Source: Candidatus Odyssella thessalonicensis L13
GTDB lineage: Bacteria; Pseudomonadota; Alphaproteobacteria; Paracaedibacterales; Paracaedibacteraceae
DNA length: 64,000 bases
Direction of reading: 5' to 3'
NCBI RefSeq assembly: GCF_000190415.1
Contig: NZ_AEWF01000004.1
Location: forward strand, 1 to 64,000
Part shown: piece by piece, positions 8,896 to 17,223 of the stretch
Position numbering within the stretch: the first letter of the stretch is position 1
Layout: each line of letters begins with the position of its first letter
The notes under the pieces: generated by a model
What the model was told of the DNA's origin: nothing
Seen by the model: only the letters and a program-made list of their open reading frames with translations
The model's database searches: none
Translations under genes and position numbers: made by a program

Positions 8896-10007
8896 TATTT
8901 ATTTCCCTCCGGCTTTTTGGATTTAGCAATTTCATTGACAGGAAGATACGGCAGCACCCCTTGGGCAGCTTTCGGATCAAAAATATAGGTTTTTGCTTTA
9001 CCTAAATTACGCTGCATATTTTCTAAGAAGAAACGTTTTATGGCTACCACTTTATTTTTATCATAAGAGACTAAAACTTGCTTAAAACGTGAAGCTTCAC
9101 CATCGGCTTCGGCAATTTTGGCGTTCCGATAGGCTTCGGCATCTTGCAGAATCTGAGTCGCTTGGCCGCGGGCGCGCGGGAGAATATCATTACGATAGCC
9201 TTGAGCTTCTGCTTGGGCTCGTTCCGCATCGGTCATGGAAGCTTGCAGATCGCTAAAAGAAGCAATGACTTCATTCGGGGGAGCGACCCGTTGCAGCTGA
9301 ACGTTAATAATGTTAACCCCAAGTTTGTACTGGTCCATGAGCTTTTGGACCAACTCTTTTGTTTGAGCACCAATTTCTTCACGTTTTTTCGTTAATGCAT
9401 CCCTGGCATTTAGCTGGCCAATAATCTCACGCAGCACACTTTCTGTCGCAATTTTAATAGTATTATCAGGGGTGCGGGCGGTGAAAAGATATTCAGGAAG
9501 ATCTTTAATATTCCAAAAAACCGTGAAATTGGTATGGACCACATTTTCATCACCTGTCAGGATTAAGGATTCTTCTGAATCGCTACTGCTGCGGCCATGA
9601 ATGGAGCCATCAATTGTATTTTGAGCACTAACACTTTTAACAATATGTTGCTCAATGGGGGTAGGAAGATGAAAGTTAAGGCCTGGCTGTCCCATCCGGA
9701 CCATTTGGCCAAATCTTAATACCACCGCTTCATCGCCTTCTTGCACGAAATAAAAGCCAGTAGATAACCATAAACCTGCGAGTATAAGCGCGGCTCCTAC
9801 AATAAATTTTTTGGGACTGCCGTTGGGCGGGGTAAAGCCGCCACCATTGCCGCCAAAAGAATCTTTTAAACGTTGGCGAATTTGATCAATTGTTTCATCA
9901 ATATCAATTGCCCCCTCACGGGATCTATCTTTTCTATCAGAAGATGACTGTTGACCTTGGGGGGGTTCCCAAGGATTACGGGGACGTTCACTAAATAACC
10001 AGGCCAT
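8895..10007 (-). CDS. hflK: HflK, regulator of FtsH protease
   Basis: Taken from the ATG at 10007, giving M-A-W-L-F-S-E-R-P-R-N-P-W; this Pro/Trp start is typical of alphaproteobacterial HflK. The frame stays open a further 43 codons upstream, but that stretch has no HflK character and overlaps the divergent mrp start. Domains: cytosolic Gly/Pro-rich N-terminus, one membrane helix (FIVGAALILAGLWLSTGFYF), then an SPFH domain (V-L-R-F-G, then T-N-F-T-V-F-W) and a coiled C-terminus (A-E-A-Q-G-Y-R-N-D). Forms the HflKC complex that modulates FtsH. First gene of the hflK-hflC-degP operon. Confidence 0.95.
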   Translation of the reverse strand: MAWLFSERPRNPWEPPQGQQSSSDRKDRSREGAIDIDETIDQIRQRLKDSFGGNGGGFTPPNGSPKKFIVGAALILAGLWLSTGFYFVQEGDEAVVLRFGQMVRMGQPGLNFHLPTPIEQHIVKSVSAQNTIDGSIHGRSSSDSEESLILTGDENVVHTNFTVFWNIKDLPEYLFTARTPDNTIKIATESVLREIIGQLNARDALTKKREEIGAQTKELVQKLMDQYKLGVNIINVQLQRVAPPNEVIASFSDLQASMTDAERAQAEAQGYRNDILPRARGQATQILQDAEAYRNAKIAEADGEASRFKQVLVSYDKNKVVAIKRFFLENMQRNLGKAKTYIFDPKAAQGVLPYLPVNEIAKSKKPEGNK

Positions 10008-10066
10008 GATTTTATCTTGAATATAATCCTCTGTATTGACTATATAACAATCATAGCTCCATAACA

Positions 10067-11137
10067 ATGGCACCGGCGATGACGTTAAAGACAGATGACT
10101 GGCGTGACTTTTTGACAACACTTGTTCACCCCGCAACCGGACAAAAAATTGTAGATCATATCACCTCTATCAAATTAGAGAAGGATACGTTACACGTTAT
10201 TTTTGAAGCGGCTCCGGATCAGCTGCAGAAGGTAGAGCTCTTACGCTCTTACGCTGAGGAACAATTGCGTCAGCGATTTCCAGATCAAAGAATTTTATGT
10301 GCCCTCGTGGCCCCTAAAACAGTTAACAAGATAGTTAAGGTACCGCCTCAGGTTCAGCATATTATTGCGATCGCCTCAGGTAAGGGAGGGGTGGGCAAGT
10401 CCACAACGACTGTTAACCTTGCCCTTGCTTTAAAACAGCTGGGCTACAAAGTCGGAATTTTGGATGCTGATATTTATGGACCATCACTGCCAACCTTAAT
10501 AGGATTAAAAGATAAGCCAGAAGTTTCATCTGATAAGAAGCTGCTTCCTCTTCAGGCTTTTGGCATTGCTTGTATGTCCATCGGCTTTCTAATTCCCTCC
10601 GATACGCCTATGATTTGGCGCGGTCCCATGGTCCAAGGCGCGCTTATGCAACTTTTAAAAGATGTCAACTGGGGGAGTCTAGATTTTCTTTTCATTGATA
10701 TGCCTCCCGGAACGGGAGATGTGCAACTCTCCTTAGCCCAGCAAGCGAGTTTATCAGGGACAGTCATCGTCTCCACCCCCCAAGATATTGCTTTAATCGA
10801 TGCTCGAAAAGCGATCGCCATGTTTCAAAAGGTCGCTGTGCCAGTGCTAGGGATTATTGAAAATATGAGCGTATTCAATTGTCCAAACTGCGGGCATGAA
10901 AGCCATATTTTTAGCCATGGTGGAGCGAGAACGACTGCAGCCACGCTAAATGTGCCTTTCTTAGGAGAAGTGCCTTTGGAATTGAGCATTCGGCACGGAG
11001 CAGATGCCGGCTTACCTGACGCTGTTACTGTTCCGGAAGGACGGGTCTCTGGTATATATCAAGCAATCGCCCTTAATATGCTTGAGACGCTGGCTGTTGA
11101 TCACCTGAATCTACCCAATATTAGCGCTGTAGATTAA
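10067..11137 (+). CDS. mrp: Mrp/ApbC-type iron-sulfur carrier ATPase
   Basis: 356 residues: an N-terminal MIP18/DUF59 domain (about 8-85), then a P-loop ATPase with the deviant Walker A G-K-G-G-V-G-K-S-T, D-A-D-I-Y-G-P-S and D-M-P-P-G-T-G-D. The C-terminal C-P-N-C pair (near 270) is the site where Mrp dimers bind a bridging 4Fe-4S cluster for transfer to apoproteins. ATG at 10067 is used; a second in-frame ATG at 10079 is possible. Divergent from hflK across about 60 bases, so both promoters are packed there. Confidence 0.95.
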   Translation: MAPAMTLKTDDWRDFLTTLVHPATGQKIVDHITSIKLEKDTLHVIFEAAPDQLQKVELLRSYAEEQLRQRFPDQRILCALVAPKTVNKIVKVPPQVQHIIAIASGKGGVGKSTTTVNLALALKQLGYKVGILDADIYGPSLPTLIGLKDKPEVSSDKKLLPLQAFGIACMSIGFLIPSDTPMIWRGPMVQGALMQLLKDVNWGSLDFLFIDMPPGTGDVQLSLAQQASLSGTVIVSTPQDIALIDARKAIAMFQKVAVPVLGIIENMSVFNCPNCGHESHIFSHGGARTTAATLNVPFLGEVPLELSIRHGADAGLPDAVTVPEGRVSGIYQAIALNMLETLAVDHLNLPNISAVD

Positions 11138-11164
11138 TTTTTTATTGTTTATCGATAAAAAATT
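11136..11164. repeat. A/T-only inverted repeat after mrp
   Basis: AATTTTTTAT (11136-11145) and ATAAAAAATT (11155-11164) are perfect 10-base arms around TGTTTATCG. Too AT-rich to be a strong terminator by itself, but placed right at the mrp stop codon, so a weak transcription end is the likeliest role. Confidence 0.4.
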
Positions 11165-11227
11165 GTTGTTAAGTATTCTTCTGGGGTATATGTTTACCTA
11201 AACACAACTTAACAGGAGAACCTTATT

Positions 11228-11794
11228 GTGGACCGTATAGGAAAATTAAGCCGCCATATTTTACTGATAACCAGGATGGCCTTTTACGGTATCCCGAGTG
11301 TCTTGCTAGGCATTTGGTGTCTTATGGATACCAACCTTATCAGAGAGCTAATAGGGCAAGGGGTATTATTTGATCCTGTTTCAACGCCGGAAGGGATGGT
11401 TAATCTGGCAAATGTAAAATGGACACTTACTGCCAAACTGACAGCAATTGCCGGGGAGATCATCGGTTTTATGCCGCTCTATTTAAGTTTATTTCTTCTT
11501 AAAAAGATCTTTTTAAACTACTCTAAAGGTCAGATCTTTCTTAAGGAGAACGCCACTTTCTACAAACGCTTAGGATTGCTATGCATTGTCGATGCTATGC
11601 TAGCAAAGCCATTGAATAGTATGCTGATGATCTTAGCTGTGACACTTTCCAATGCGCCTGGTCATCGCTATCTTTCTATAAGCTTTGGCACCCTTAATCT
11701 CGGAAAGCTGTATGGGGGACTAATTATCATGGTTATCTCTTGGGTAATGTATCAAGCCTGCCAAATTGAAGAAGACCAACGACATACCATTTAA
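11228..11794 (+). CDS. DUF2975-like four-helix membrane protein
   Basis: 188 residues starting at GTG with AGGAG eight bases upstream. Four hydrophobic helices are visible: about 12-32, 60-90, 110-140 and 155-175. The spacing, the basic loop before the third helix (K-K-I-F-L-N-Y-S-K-G-Q-I-F) and the neighbour match DUF2975 proteins, usually encoded directly upstream of a small YozG-like HTH regulator, exactly as here. The biochemical role of DUF2975 is unknown. The two genes are 9 bases apart and must be cotranscribed. Confidence 0.75.
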   Translation: MDRIGKLSRHILLITRMAFYGIPSVLLGIWCLMDTNLIRELIGQGVLFDPVSTPEGMVNLANVKWTLTAKLTAIAGEIIGFMPLYLSLFLLKKIFLNYSKGQIFLKENATFYKRLGLLCIVDAMLAKPLNSMLMILAVTLSNAPGHRYLSISFGTLNLGKLYGGLIIMVISWVMYQACQIEEDQRHTI

Positions 11795-11803
11795 GGGCAA
11801 ATA

Positions 11804-12076
11804 ATGGCTATTATTATTAACTTAGACGTCATGCTGGCGAAAAGAAAAAAGAAGCTACAAGACTTAGCAGCGGTAGTCGGCATTACAGTTCAGAATCTAT
11901 CAATTTTAAAGACAGGACGTGCTAAGGCTATCCGTTTCTCAACCTTAGAGAGCATTTGTCACTATTTGCAGTGCCAACCTGGCGATCTCTTAGAGTGGCA
12001 GCCCGAGGAGGACGGGGCTAAAAGTGATGAGGAGCTGCAAGGATCAGCCGATAATAATATAAATATGGGAGCTTAA
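11804..12076 (+). CDS. Small Cro/CI-type HTH regulator (YozG-like)
   Basis: 90 residues. The first ~65 form a single HTH domain: N-L-D-V-M-L-A-K-R, then D-L-A-A-V-V-G-I-T-V-Q-N-L-S-I-L-K-T-G-R as the helix-turn-helix, and L-E-S-I-C-H-Y-L-Q-C-Q-P-G-D-L-L-E-W as the conserved C-terminal signature of this family. The remaining tail is acidic and probably disordered. It likely regulates its own operon with the DUF2975 protein upstream; target sites are not identifiable. Confidence 0.85.
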   Translation: MAIIINLDVMLAKRKKKLQDLAAVVGITVQNLSILKTGRAKAIRFSTLESICHYLQCQPGDLLEWQPEEDGAKSDEELQGSADNNINMGA

Positions 12077-12272
12077 AATAGGTGGAACGACAATAGGCAG
12101 TGCCGTGCAGGCTCGCTAACAGTTATTAAATGTTTTCAACAAAACAGCAATAAATTTTCCTTCAAATCAAATAAAAATATTTGCAAAAATTAATGTTGAC
12201 GCAGAAGATTGCAGCTATTATTCCTCAAGAATGATCATCATAAAACAAATAAAACATAGGATTAAAATAAGA

Positions 12273-13697
12273 ATGAAATTAGTGAAGAAATTATTGCTAA
12301 CTTTATCAATATCCTGCTTTATGCCCACTTATTTATTAAGTATGGAAGCAGCAAGCGCTGGCACCCAGACTGAAGCAGCAGGCAGCCTTATTCAGCAGCA
12401 AGATAGGGACCTTGCTCAAGCTTTATTTACGGATGCGGTCATCAATAAACCTGAGTTTAAAAAACTATATAATAAGTATCAGCTTCACCTTTCTGAATTG
12501 TCGGGGTTAAAGTCCTATGAGCAAAAGCATTCCCATAATCCAGACTTGCACAAAAGAATTCAGAAGAAAACGGAGGCATTGATTGGATTATTAAGAGGAC
12601 TGAAAGCGATTTATGCTGATTATGAGAAAGAGTGTTCTAGCAGATCCATTGCCCCTTCCCAGCTACCGGAAGACTATAAATTTCTGATAATGTCTGATCA
12701 GTTCTTTAATACGAAGTTAGATCTGACGATTGAGCCGGTTTTACCTACTCTGGCGCCGCATGAGTTTTCCTTAGATGTGGCTTACCGGAATATCACAAAT
12801 TCTTATTTAGCACTGCCTGTACATCCCATCGAATTATTGCATGCCAATAATATTCTACTGGCAAAATATTTTGGTTATACTCGGGAGGGATTCTTTGAGG
12901 AAAATACTTCGGAAAAAATAGATCCTTTATTGCTTGCCTTCCTGCAAAAAAATAAACATATTCTACCCTTGCTCGGTGATCCAGACATAATGCAGGCATT
13001 TTTAGGTTTATTTAGGCCGTTTAGTATAGAGCTTCGAGAAATGCCTCATTTTGATCCATGGATGTTGGGTCCGCTCTGCATGTATACCAATCAGAAACTG
13101 CTAAGAGGAGTAGGGAGTTTTAAAAGAGATGAATTTACTTTTAATTTCATTGAACTATTGAATAGTATAATCTCTTTACCCACATCAAGCTATATGCCAG
13201 CACCTACTGAACAGTCTCAAAAACTAGTCGATAGAATTCTGACTCAACTAAATCAACTCTTCCTTATAAATGGTAAGCAGTTGTATAGAGTTGAGCACGA
13301 TGTCAAAGCGATGGGGGAGCACTTTTCAAGCTGGCTCAATATAGCCCATCGGCTTTACCAAACTGAGCTTGCCCACTGGGAAATAAGAGGGTCTCAAATT
13401 GAAAACCTAATGAAAGACTATGACAAAGTAATGTCCATGCTGGCGATAAAGGATGGAAAACTCTATTCAGGCGTTGCATTAACCAATTCCACCATCTCCT
13501 TAATAGAGACCCGTAAGCCAGATAAAGCTGAATCTGCTAATGATCTAAGAGAGATGATTGATGACCATATGCAAGACAATCACCAGGAGATTGAGGACTA
13601 TAGCAAAGTTAGAGGGATTCTTCCGACCCTACGTAAAACTTTAGCTTGGTTCAAAGAACTCGGTCACTTCTTACGAAAAGACGGGCAATTTAGCTAA
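12273..13697 (+). CDS. Exported protein of unknown function
   Basis: Taken from the ATG at 12273, which gives a good Sec signal peptide (basic M-K-L-V-K-K, core LLLTLSISCFMPTYLLS); the frame also opens at 12231 with an implausible basic extension. The mature protein (about 450 residues) is rich in Leu and charged residues and looks helical. I recognise no domain. The mature chain would begin near M-E-A-A, a pattern shared with two other exported proteins here (24628 and 27544 genes). It stands alone and is closed by a strong terminator. Candidate secreted effector, by context only. Confidence 0.7.
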   Translation: MKLVKKLLLTLSISCFMPTYLLSMEAASAGTQTEAAGSLIQQQDRDLAQALFTDAVINKPEFKKLYNKYQLHLSELSGLKSYEQKHSHNPDLHKRIQKKTEALIGLLRGLKAIYADYEKECSSRSIAPSQLPEDYKFLIMSDQFFNTKLDLTIEPVLPTLAPHEFSLDVAYRNITNSYLALPVHPIELLHANNILLAKYFGYTREGFFEENTSEKIDPLLLAFLQKNKHILPLLGDPDIMQAFLGLFRPFSIELREMPHFDPWMLGPLCMYTNQKLLRGVGSFKRDEFTFNFIELLNSIISLPTSSYMPAPTEQSQKLVDRILTQLNQLFLINGKQLYRVEHDVKAMGEHFSSWLNIAHRLYQTELAHWEIRGSQIENLMKDYDKVMSMLAIKDGKLYSGVALTNSTISLIETRKPDKAESANDLREMIDDHMQDNHQEIEDYSKVRGILPTLRKTLAWFKELGHFLRKDGQFS

Positions 13698-13726
13698 TCA
13701 TTAAAGCAAATCAATATTAGTAAAAT

Positions 13727-13756
13727 GGGGGAGCATTATTCGCTCTTCCGTTTTTC
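13727..13756 (+). terminator. Intrinsic terminator after the exported unknown protein
   Basis: GGGGGAGC (13727-13734), loop ATTATTC, GCTCTTCC (13742-13749): an 8-bp stem including two G-U pairs, directly followed by GTTTTTC. Located 30 bases after the stop of the gene ending at 13697. Confidence 0.8.
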
Positions 13757-13807
13757 GTGAGCTCCGTTAAAATATGTTTGTCAATTAAAGCACGGGGATG
13801 AAGTTTT

Positions 13808-15094
13808 GTGCGTTACCTAAGCTCTTTCTTTTCATTAGAAGTCTTCTTTACGCTGTGGCTTTTTTCCTACCAATATAAAAAGGCTGCCAATCTCTTTCTC
13901 AATTATGATATTACGCTTTTATTAACAGCCCTACTTATTCCGTGGGGGCTGATTTTGTATTTTAAAGGTAAAGGAATAAGGAAGGGACGATTTCTAGATT
14001 ATCCTGTTGCGGCTTTCTTGGTCATGAGTGGCTGGTTCTTGACGACAACTCTATGGTCTCTTTCCTATGAGTATAAGATGCAAAAGGCTTTATGTTACGC
14101 AGTTTACACCCTTCCAGGCTTTTTGATTGGCTGTTTGGTTATCTGTACGGAACAAAGACGCGTACGGCGGCTATTGATGACATTCTTTATATTTTCATTT
14201 CTGCTGTTATTGGAATGTTTAAGAACATTCTGGGGCAAAGGTTTAAGCCGTATTACTGATGTCCTAGGAAGTAATTATTTAGTAACCGGCCAAACCTTGG
14301 TCACTGGCTTATCCGTCCTTATGGCTTGGTCTTTTACGAGATTTACCATTAAGGATGATCGGCAACCGCTGAGAGCCCCTTTAAAATCTTTACAATTTAG
14401 TCAGCTCCCCGGGCTCTTAGGTCTCTTTCTAAGCGGGCTGTATGTTTATGTGCTCCTTAATTTGGGAGGAAGAGGGCCGCTCATTGCTTTCGGCTTAGCT
14501 TTAAGCTGTTTTTATCTAATTCACTGGTGGCGTTATTCTGGCATTAAACCAGCCACACACTTAGGCCTCTTTCTGGCGTTCAGTATGCTTGCTTGGTTTT
14601 CCTTAAATAAGGTTTTCGACCATACAAGTTCGCATTTTATTCATCGCTTATCGCCCCTATTAATAGGCCAGGTTGATGAATCTGTTGCGGAAAGAGTAAG
14701 TTATTATCAGTCTGCCCTTGCCGCGATCTCGCAGCATCCTATCACAGGAGTCGGGCTGGGTGGATGGCCTATGGTTCAAGGAAGCGGCGATATTGCTCTC
14801 CATCCCCATAATATTTTCTTGGAGATTCTGGCGGAAACGGGGATCATAGGATCCATTTTATTTGTTGCGTTTTCTCTATTAAGCGTTCACAACGTCCTTA
14901 GAGCTTTTAGCTTCTCATCTAGCGCCCATATTGCAATTATCCTAATCACCTTAACCAGCTTTTGTAATGCACTTAAAAGTGGCGATCTGCATGATAATAT
15001 TGTCTTGTTTGTTAGTTTATCTTTGTGTGCCGGCTTAAAAAAACAGGAAACCAATGATCTCAGCTGGAGCGAAACTCAAGTTGATAACCATTAA
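13808..15094 (+). CDS. O-antigen ligase/polymerase-like membrane protein (Wzy_C family)
   Basis: 428 residues, GTG start, about ten to twelve hydrophobic helices throughout. A long periplasmic loop near 290-340 carries R-V-S-Y-Y-Q-S-A, G-V-G-L-G-G-W-P and then H-P-H-N-I-F-L-E-I-L-A-E-T-G-I-I-G, the hallmark of WaaL/Wzy_C proteins in which the histidine and arginine act in glycan transfer from undecaprenyl diphosphate to lipid A core. WaaL and Wzy cannot be separated from sequence alone. No other polysaccharide gene is adjacent. Confidence 0.85.
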   Translation: MRYLSSFFSLEVFFTLWLFSYQYKKAANLFLNYDITLLLTALLIPWGLILYFKGKGIRKGRFLDYPVAAFLVMSGWFLTTTLWSLSYEYKMQKALCYAVYTLPGFLIGCLVICTEQRRVRRLLMTFFIFSFLLLLECLRTFWGKGLSRITDVLGSNYLVTGQTLVTGLSVLMAWSFTRFTIKDDRQPLRAPLKSLQFSQLPGLLGLFLSGLYVYVLLNLGGRGPLIAFGLALSCFYLIHWWRYSGIKPATHLGLFLAFSMLAWFSLNKVFDHTSSHFIHRLSPLLIGQVDESVAERVSYYQSALAAISQHPITGVGLGGWPMVQGSGDIALHPHNIFLEILAETGIIGSILFVAFSLLSVHNVLRAFSFSSSAHIAIILITLTSFCNALKSGDLHDNIVLFVSLSLCAGLKKQETNDLSWSETQVDNH

Positions 15095-15120
15095 ACTCTA
15101 AAAGGGTACTAATTCTGTAT

Positions 15121-15954
15121 TCATTCTTCCCCGGACATTCTTCTTATCTCTTTCACAATTTCCTTGCACAGAAGTTTAAGCTGAAGTTTACAGGTTTCTT
15201 TTTGTTCTTTATCTGTTGCTTGTTCCATCGCTTTAAGAACATCGCTTAATTCTTGTGAAAAGCTGACCTGTTTAGACAAGGGTAATTCGCCAATTAAGCT
15301 GTTAACAGTAGTTGCTACCTCCAGTTCGTCCGCTTCACAAGCATTTTCAAAAAAAACTAACGCCTCACTATAAGCATTGGTAGACTTTGCTAACGCATGT
15401 AATTGGGCTAAAGAAGTCTCAATTAACTCTTCTGCTTTGGCTCCTCTAACAGCTAATGATTGCTCCAGATTTGAAAGAAGGCTTTCCGGATTGCGTACCG
15501 CGGACAGCCAATTAAAAGAGCCAATCACTATTAAATCTTTATCTTTAATTAGGGTGTGGGTTTGAACCTTATCTAAAATCCGTACATGGGTATAAGCAGG
15601 GTTGAGAAGTTTTCCGACCTCAGTAGCGTTGGCTTTTAGAACGGCCCAATAATGATCCAGTTTCCGATCAGTATAAATTGTAACTTTAATACCAGCCTGT
15701 TGTTTTGCTTCGATCAACTCTAAGATCTTATCTTCATTTATCGCCCAACTTGAAAGATAGGGAGAAGCAATAACAAGTCGGTCTCGCGCCTCTTTAATAG
15801 AGGTTTCAAGAAGGTGGCGGTGGGCTTCTGGCGTGGTTAAAACTTCACTATCGCTGGCTAAGAGGGTGTTGGGAGCGCTTAAGATTAAAAAGGCTGCAGC
15901 ATAAAATGATAGGTTTCTTAATTTTAGTTTGAAGTGAGTCACAAAGAAATACAT
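15121..15954 (-). CDS. Exported phospholipase D-like protein with substituted HKD motif
   Basis: 277 residues. An N-terminal hydrophobic stretch (LSFYAAAFLILSAPNTLLAS) suggests export. A single PLDc_2-type half follows: R-L-V-I-A-S-P-Y-L (about 59-67), G-I-K-V-T-I-Y-T-D (88-96), then the motif region ending G-S-F-N-W-L-S (145-151). By spacing to Asp138 and the G-S-F-N-W, the canonical H-x-K is replaced by Gln131-Thr-His133. The codons CAA ACC CAC confirm this. PLD enzymes use that histidine as nucleophile, so activity is doubtful unless another residue substitutes. The last ~80 residues are Lys/Glu/Leu-rich and helical. Function unknown. Confidence 0.75.
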   Translation of the reverse strand: MYFFVTHFKLKLRNLSFYAAAFLILSAPNTLLASDSEVLTTPEAHRHLLETSIKEARDRLVIASPYLSSWAINEDKILELIEAKQQAGIKVTIYTDRKLDHYWAVLKANATEVGKLLNPAYTHVRILDKVQTHTLIKDKDLIVIGSFNWLSAVRNPESLLSNLEQSLAVRGAKAEELIETSLAQLHALAKSTNAYSEALVFFENACEADELEVATTVNSLIGELPLSKQVSFSQELSDVLKAMEQATDKEQKETCKLQLKLLCKEIVKEIRRMSGEE

Positions 15955-16113
15955 GGCGCCCTTCCTTATCCTAGTGTTGTTAAAGGAGATCTTAGGTGGT
16001 CATCCTTCTTAGCAAGGCTAGCCTTAATATTAAGTTGGATATTTAGCTCTGCCTCTCTTATATGACTTGACCTTAACAGGGTAACAAGCCTTCCTAAAAT
16101 AACTTTATAGAAG

Positions 16114-17217
16114 CTACTCGCCGCCAATGCGTTGGGCTAAGGCTGCTTCTAGGTAGTCATCAAGATCGCCATCAAGGACCCCTTGAGCATTACCTTTCTC
16201 TACCCCTGTGCGCAAGTCTTTGACCATCTGATAGGGCTGCAATACATAAGAACGAATTTGATGGCCCCAGCCAATCTCCGTCTTGGACGCAGAAGCGGAA
16301 AGGGCCGCTTCTTCACGCTTGCGCAACTCAAGTTCATAAAGCCGTGCTTTTAACATCGACATGGCTTGAGCGCGGTTGCGATGTTGTGAGCGATCATTTT
16401 GGCATTGCACCGCGATATTGGTGGGTAAGTGAGTAATACGAATGGCGCTTTCCGTTTTATTAACATGTTGTCCGCCCGCCCCCGAAGCCCGATAAGTGTC
16501 AATGCGCAGATCTTTTTCTTCGACCACAATATCAATGGAGTCATCAATTTCAGGATAAACCCAGACGGAGGCAAAACTGGTATGACGGCGCGCATTGGAA
16601 TCGAAGGGAGAAATGCGGACGAGACGATGCACGCCACTTTCAGTTTTTAACCAGCCGTAGGCTTGAAAGCCGGAAAATTTCATGGTAATCGATTTTAAGC
16701 CTGCTTCATCTCCAGGATTCTCATCAATTAGCTCAATTTTATATTTCTTCGACTCGGCCCAGCGGCTGTACATGCGGGCTAGCATTTGTGTCCAATCTTG
16801 GGCTTCGGTCCCTCCCGCACCAGCATTGATTTCAATAAAACAGTTATTGGCGTCAGCTTCCCCGGATAATAATGTTTCCAGCTGCAATCGGCCACATTCT
16901 TTTTGTAAATCAAATATGGCTTGTTCGGCCTCGAGGACAATACTATCATCGCCTTCAAGTTCGCCCAGCTCGATGAGACCGATATTGTCAACCAAGCGTT
17001 GCTGCAAAGCGCGAATTTTACTCACCGCATTGGTTAACGCTTCACGTTCTTTAAGAAGCTTTTGAGCCGCCGCCGGATCATCCCACAAAGTTGGCGATTC
17101 TGCTTGTTGATTTAGGGAAGCAAGTTTTTGGACAGCATTATCCCAATCCAAATGGCGTTTAATGAGGCTAAGATTTTGTTCCACCAATTTGGCGGCGCTA
17201 TCAATTTCGGCGCGCAT
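16114..17217 (-). CDS. prfB: Peptide chain release factor 2
   Basis: 367 residues, full family length. The stop-codon recognition tripeptide Ser-Pro-Phe is at 203-205 and the catalytic Gly-Gly-Gln at 248-250. RF2 ends translation at UAA and UGA. The frame runs without interruption through the region where many bacteria have the autoregulatory +1 frameshift (here ...K-R-H-L-D-W-D), so that control is absent, as is common in alphaproteobacteria. AAGGA lies nine bases before the ATG. The upstream PBP1A gene ends only 6 bases away: one operon. Confidence 0.97.
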   Translation of the reverse strand: MRAEIDSAAKLVEQNLSLIKRHLDWDNAVQKLASLNQQAESPTLWDDPAAAQKLLKEREALTNAVSKIRALQQRLVDNIGLIELGELEGDDSIVLEAEQAIFDLQKECGRLQLETLLSGEADANNCFIEINAGAGGTEAQDWTQMLARMYSRWAESKKYKIELIDENPGDEAGLKSITMKFSGFQAYGWLKTESGVHRLVRISPFDSNARRHTSFASVWVYPEIDDSIDIVVEEKDLRIDTYRASGAGGQHVNKTESAIRITHLPTNIAVQCQNDRSQHRNRAQAMSMLKARLYELELRKREEAALSASASKTEIGWGHQIRSYVLQPYQMVKDLRTGVEKGNAQGVLDGDLDDYLEAALAQRIGGE

Positions 17218-17223
17218 GGATGA

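Noticed and set aside
12196-12221. TTGACG and TATTAT upstream of the exported unknown protein
   Set aside because: The spacer is only 14 bases, too short for a normal sigma-70 promoter.
16682-17065. A 127-codon plus-strand frame
   Set aside because: Fully antisense to prfB, whose GGQ and SPF motifs are intact.
17140-17217. Programmed +1 frameshift in prfB
   Set aside because: The frame is open through the usual site with no in-frame UGA; the protein is full length without a shift.
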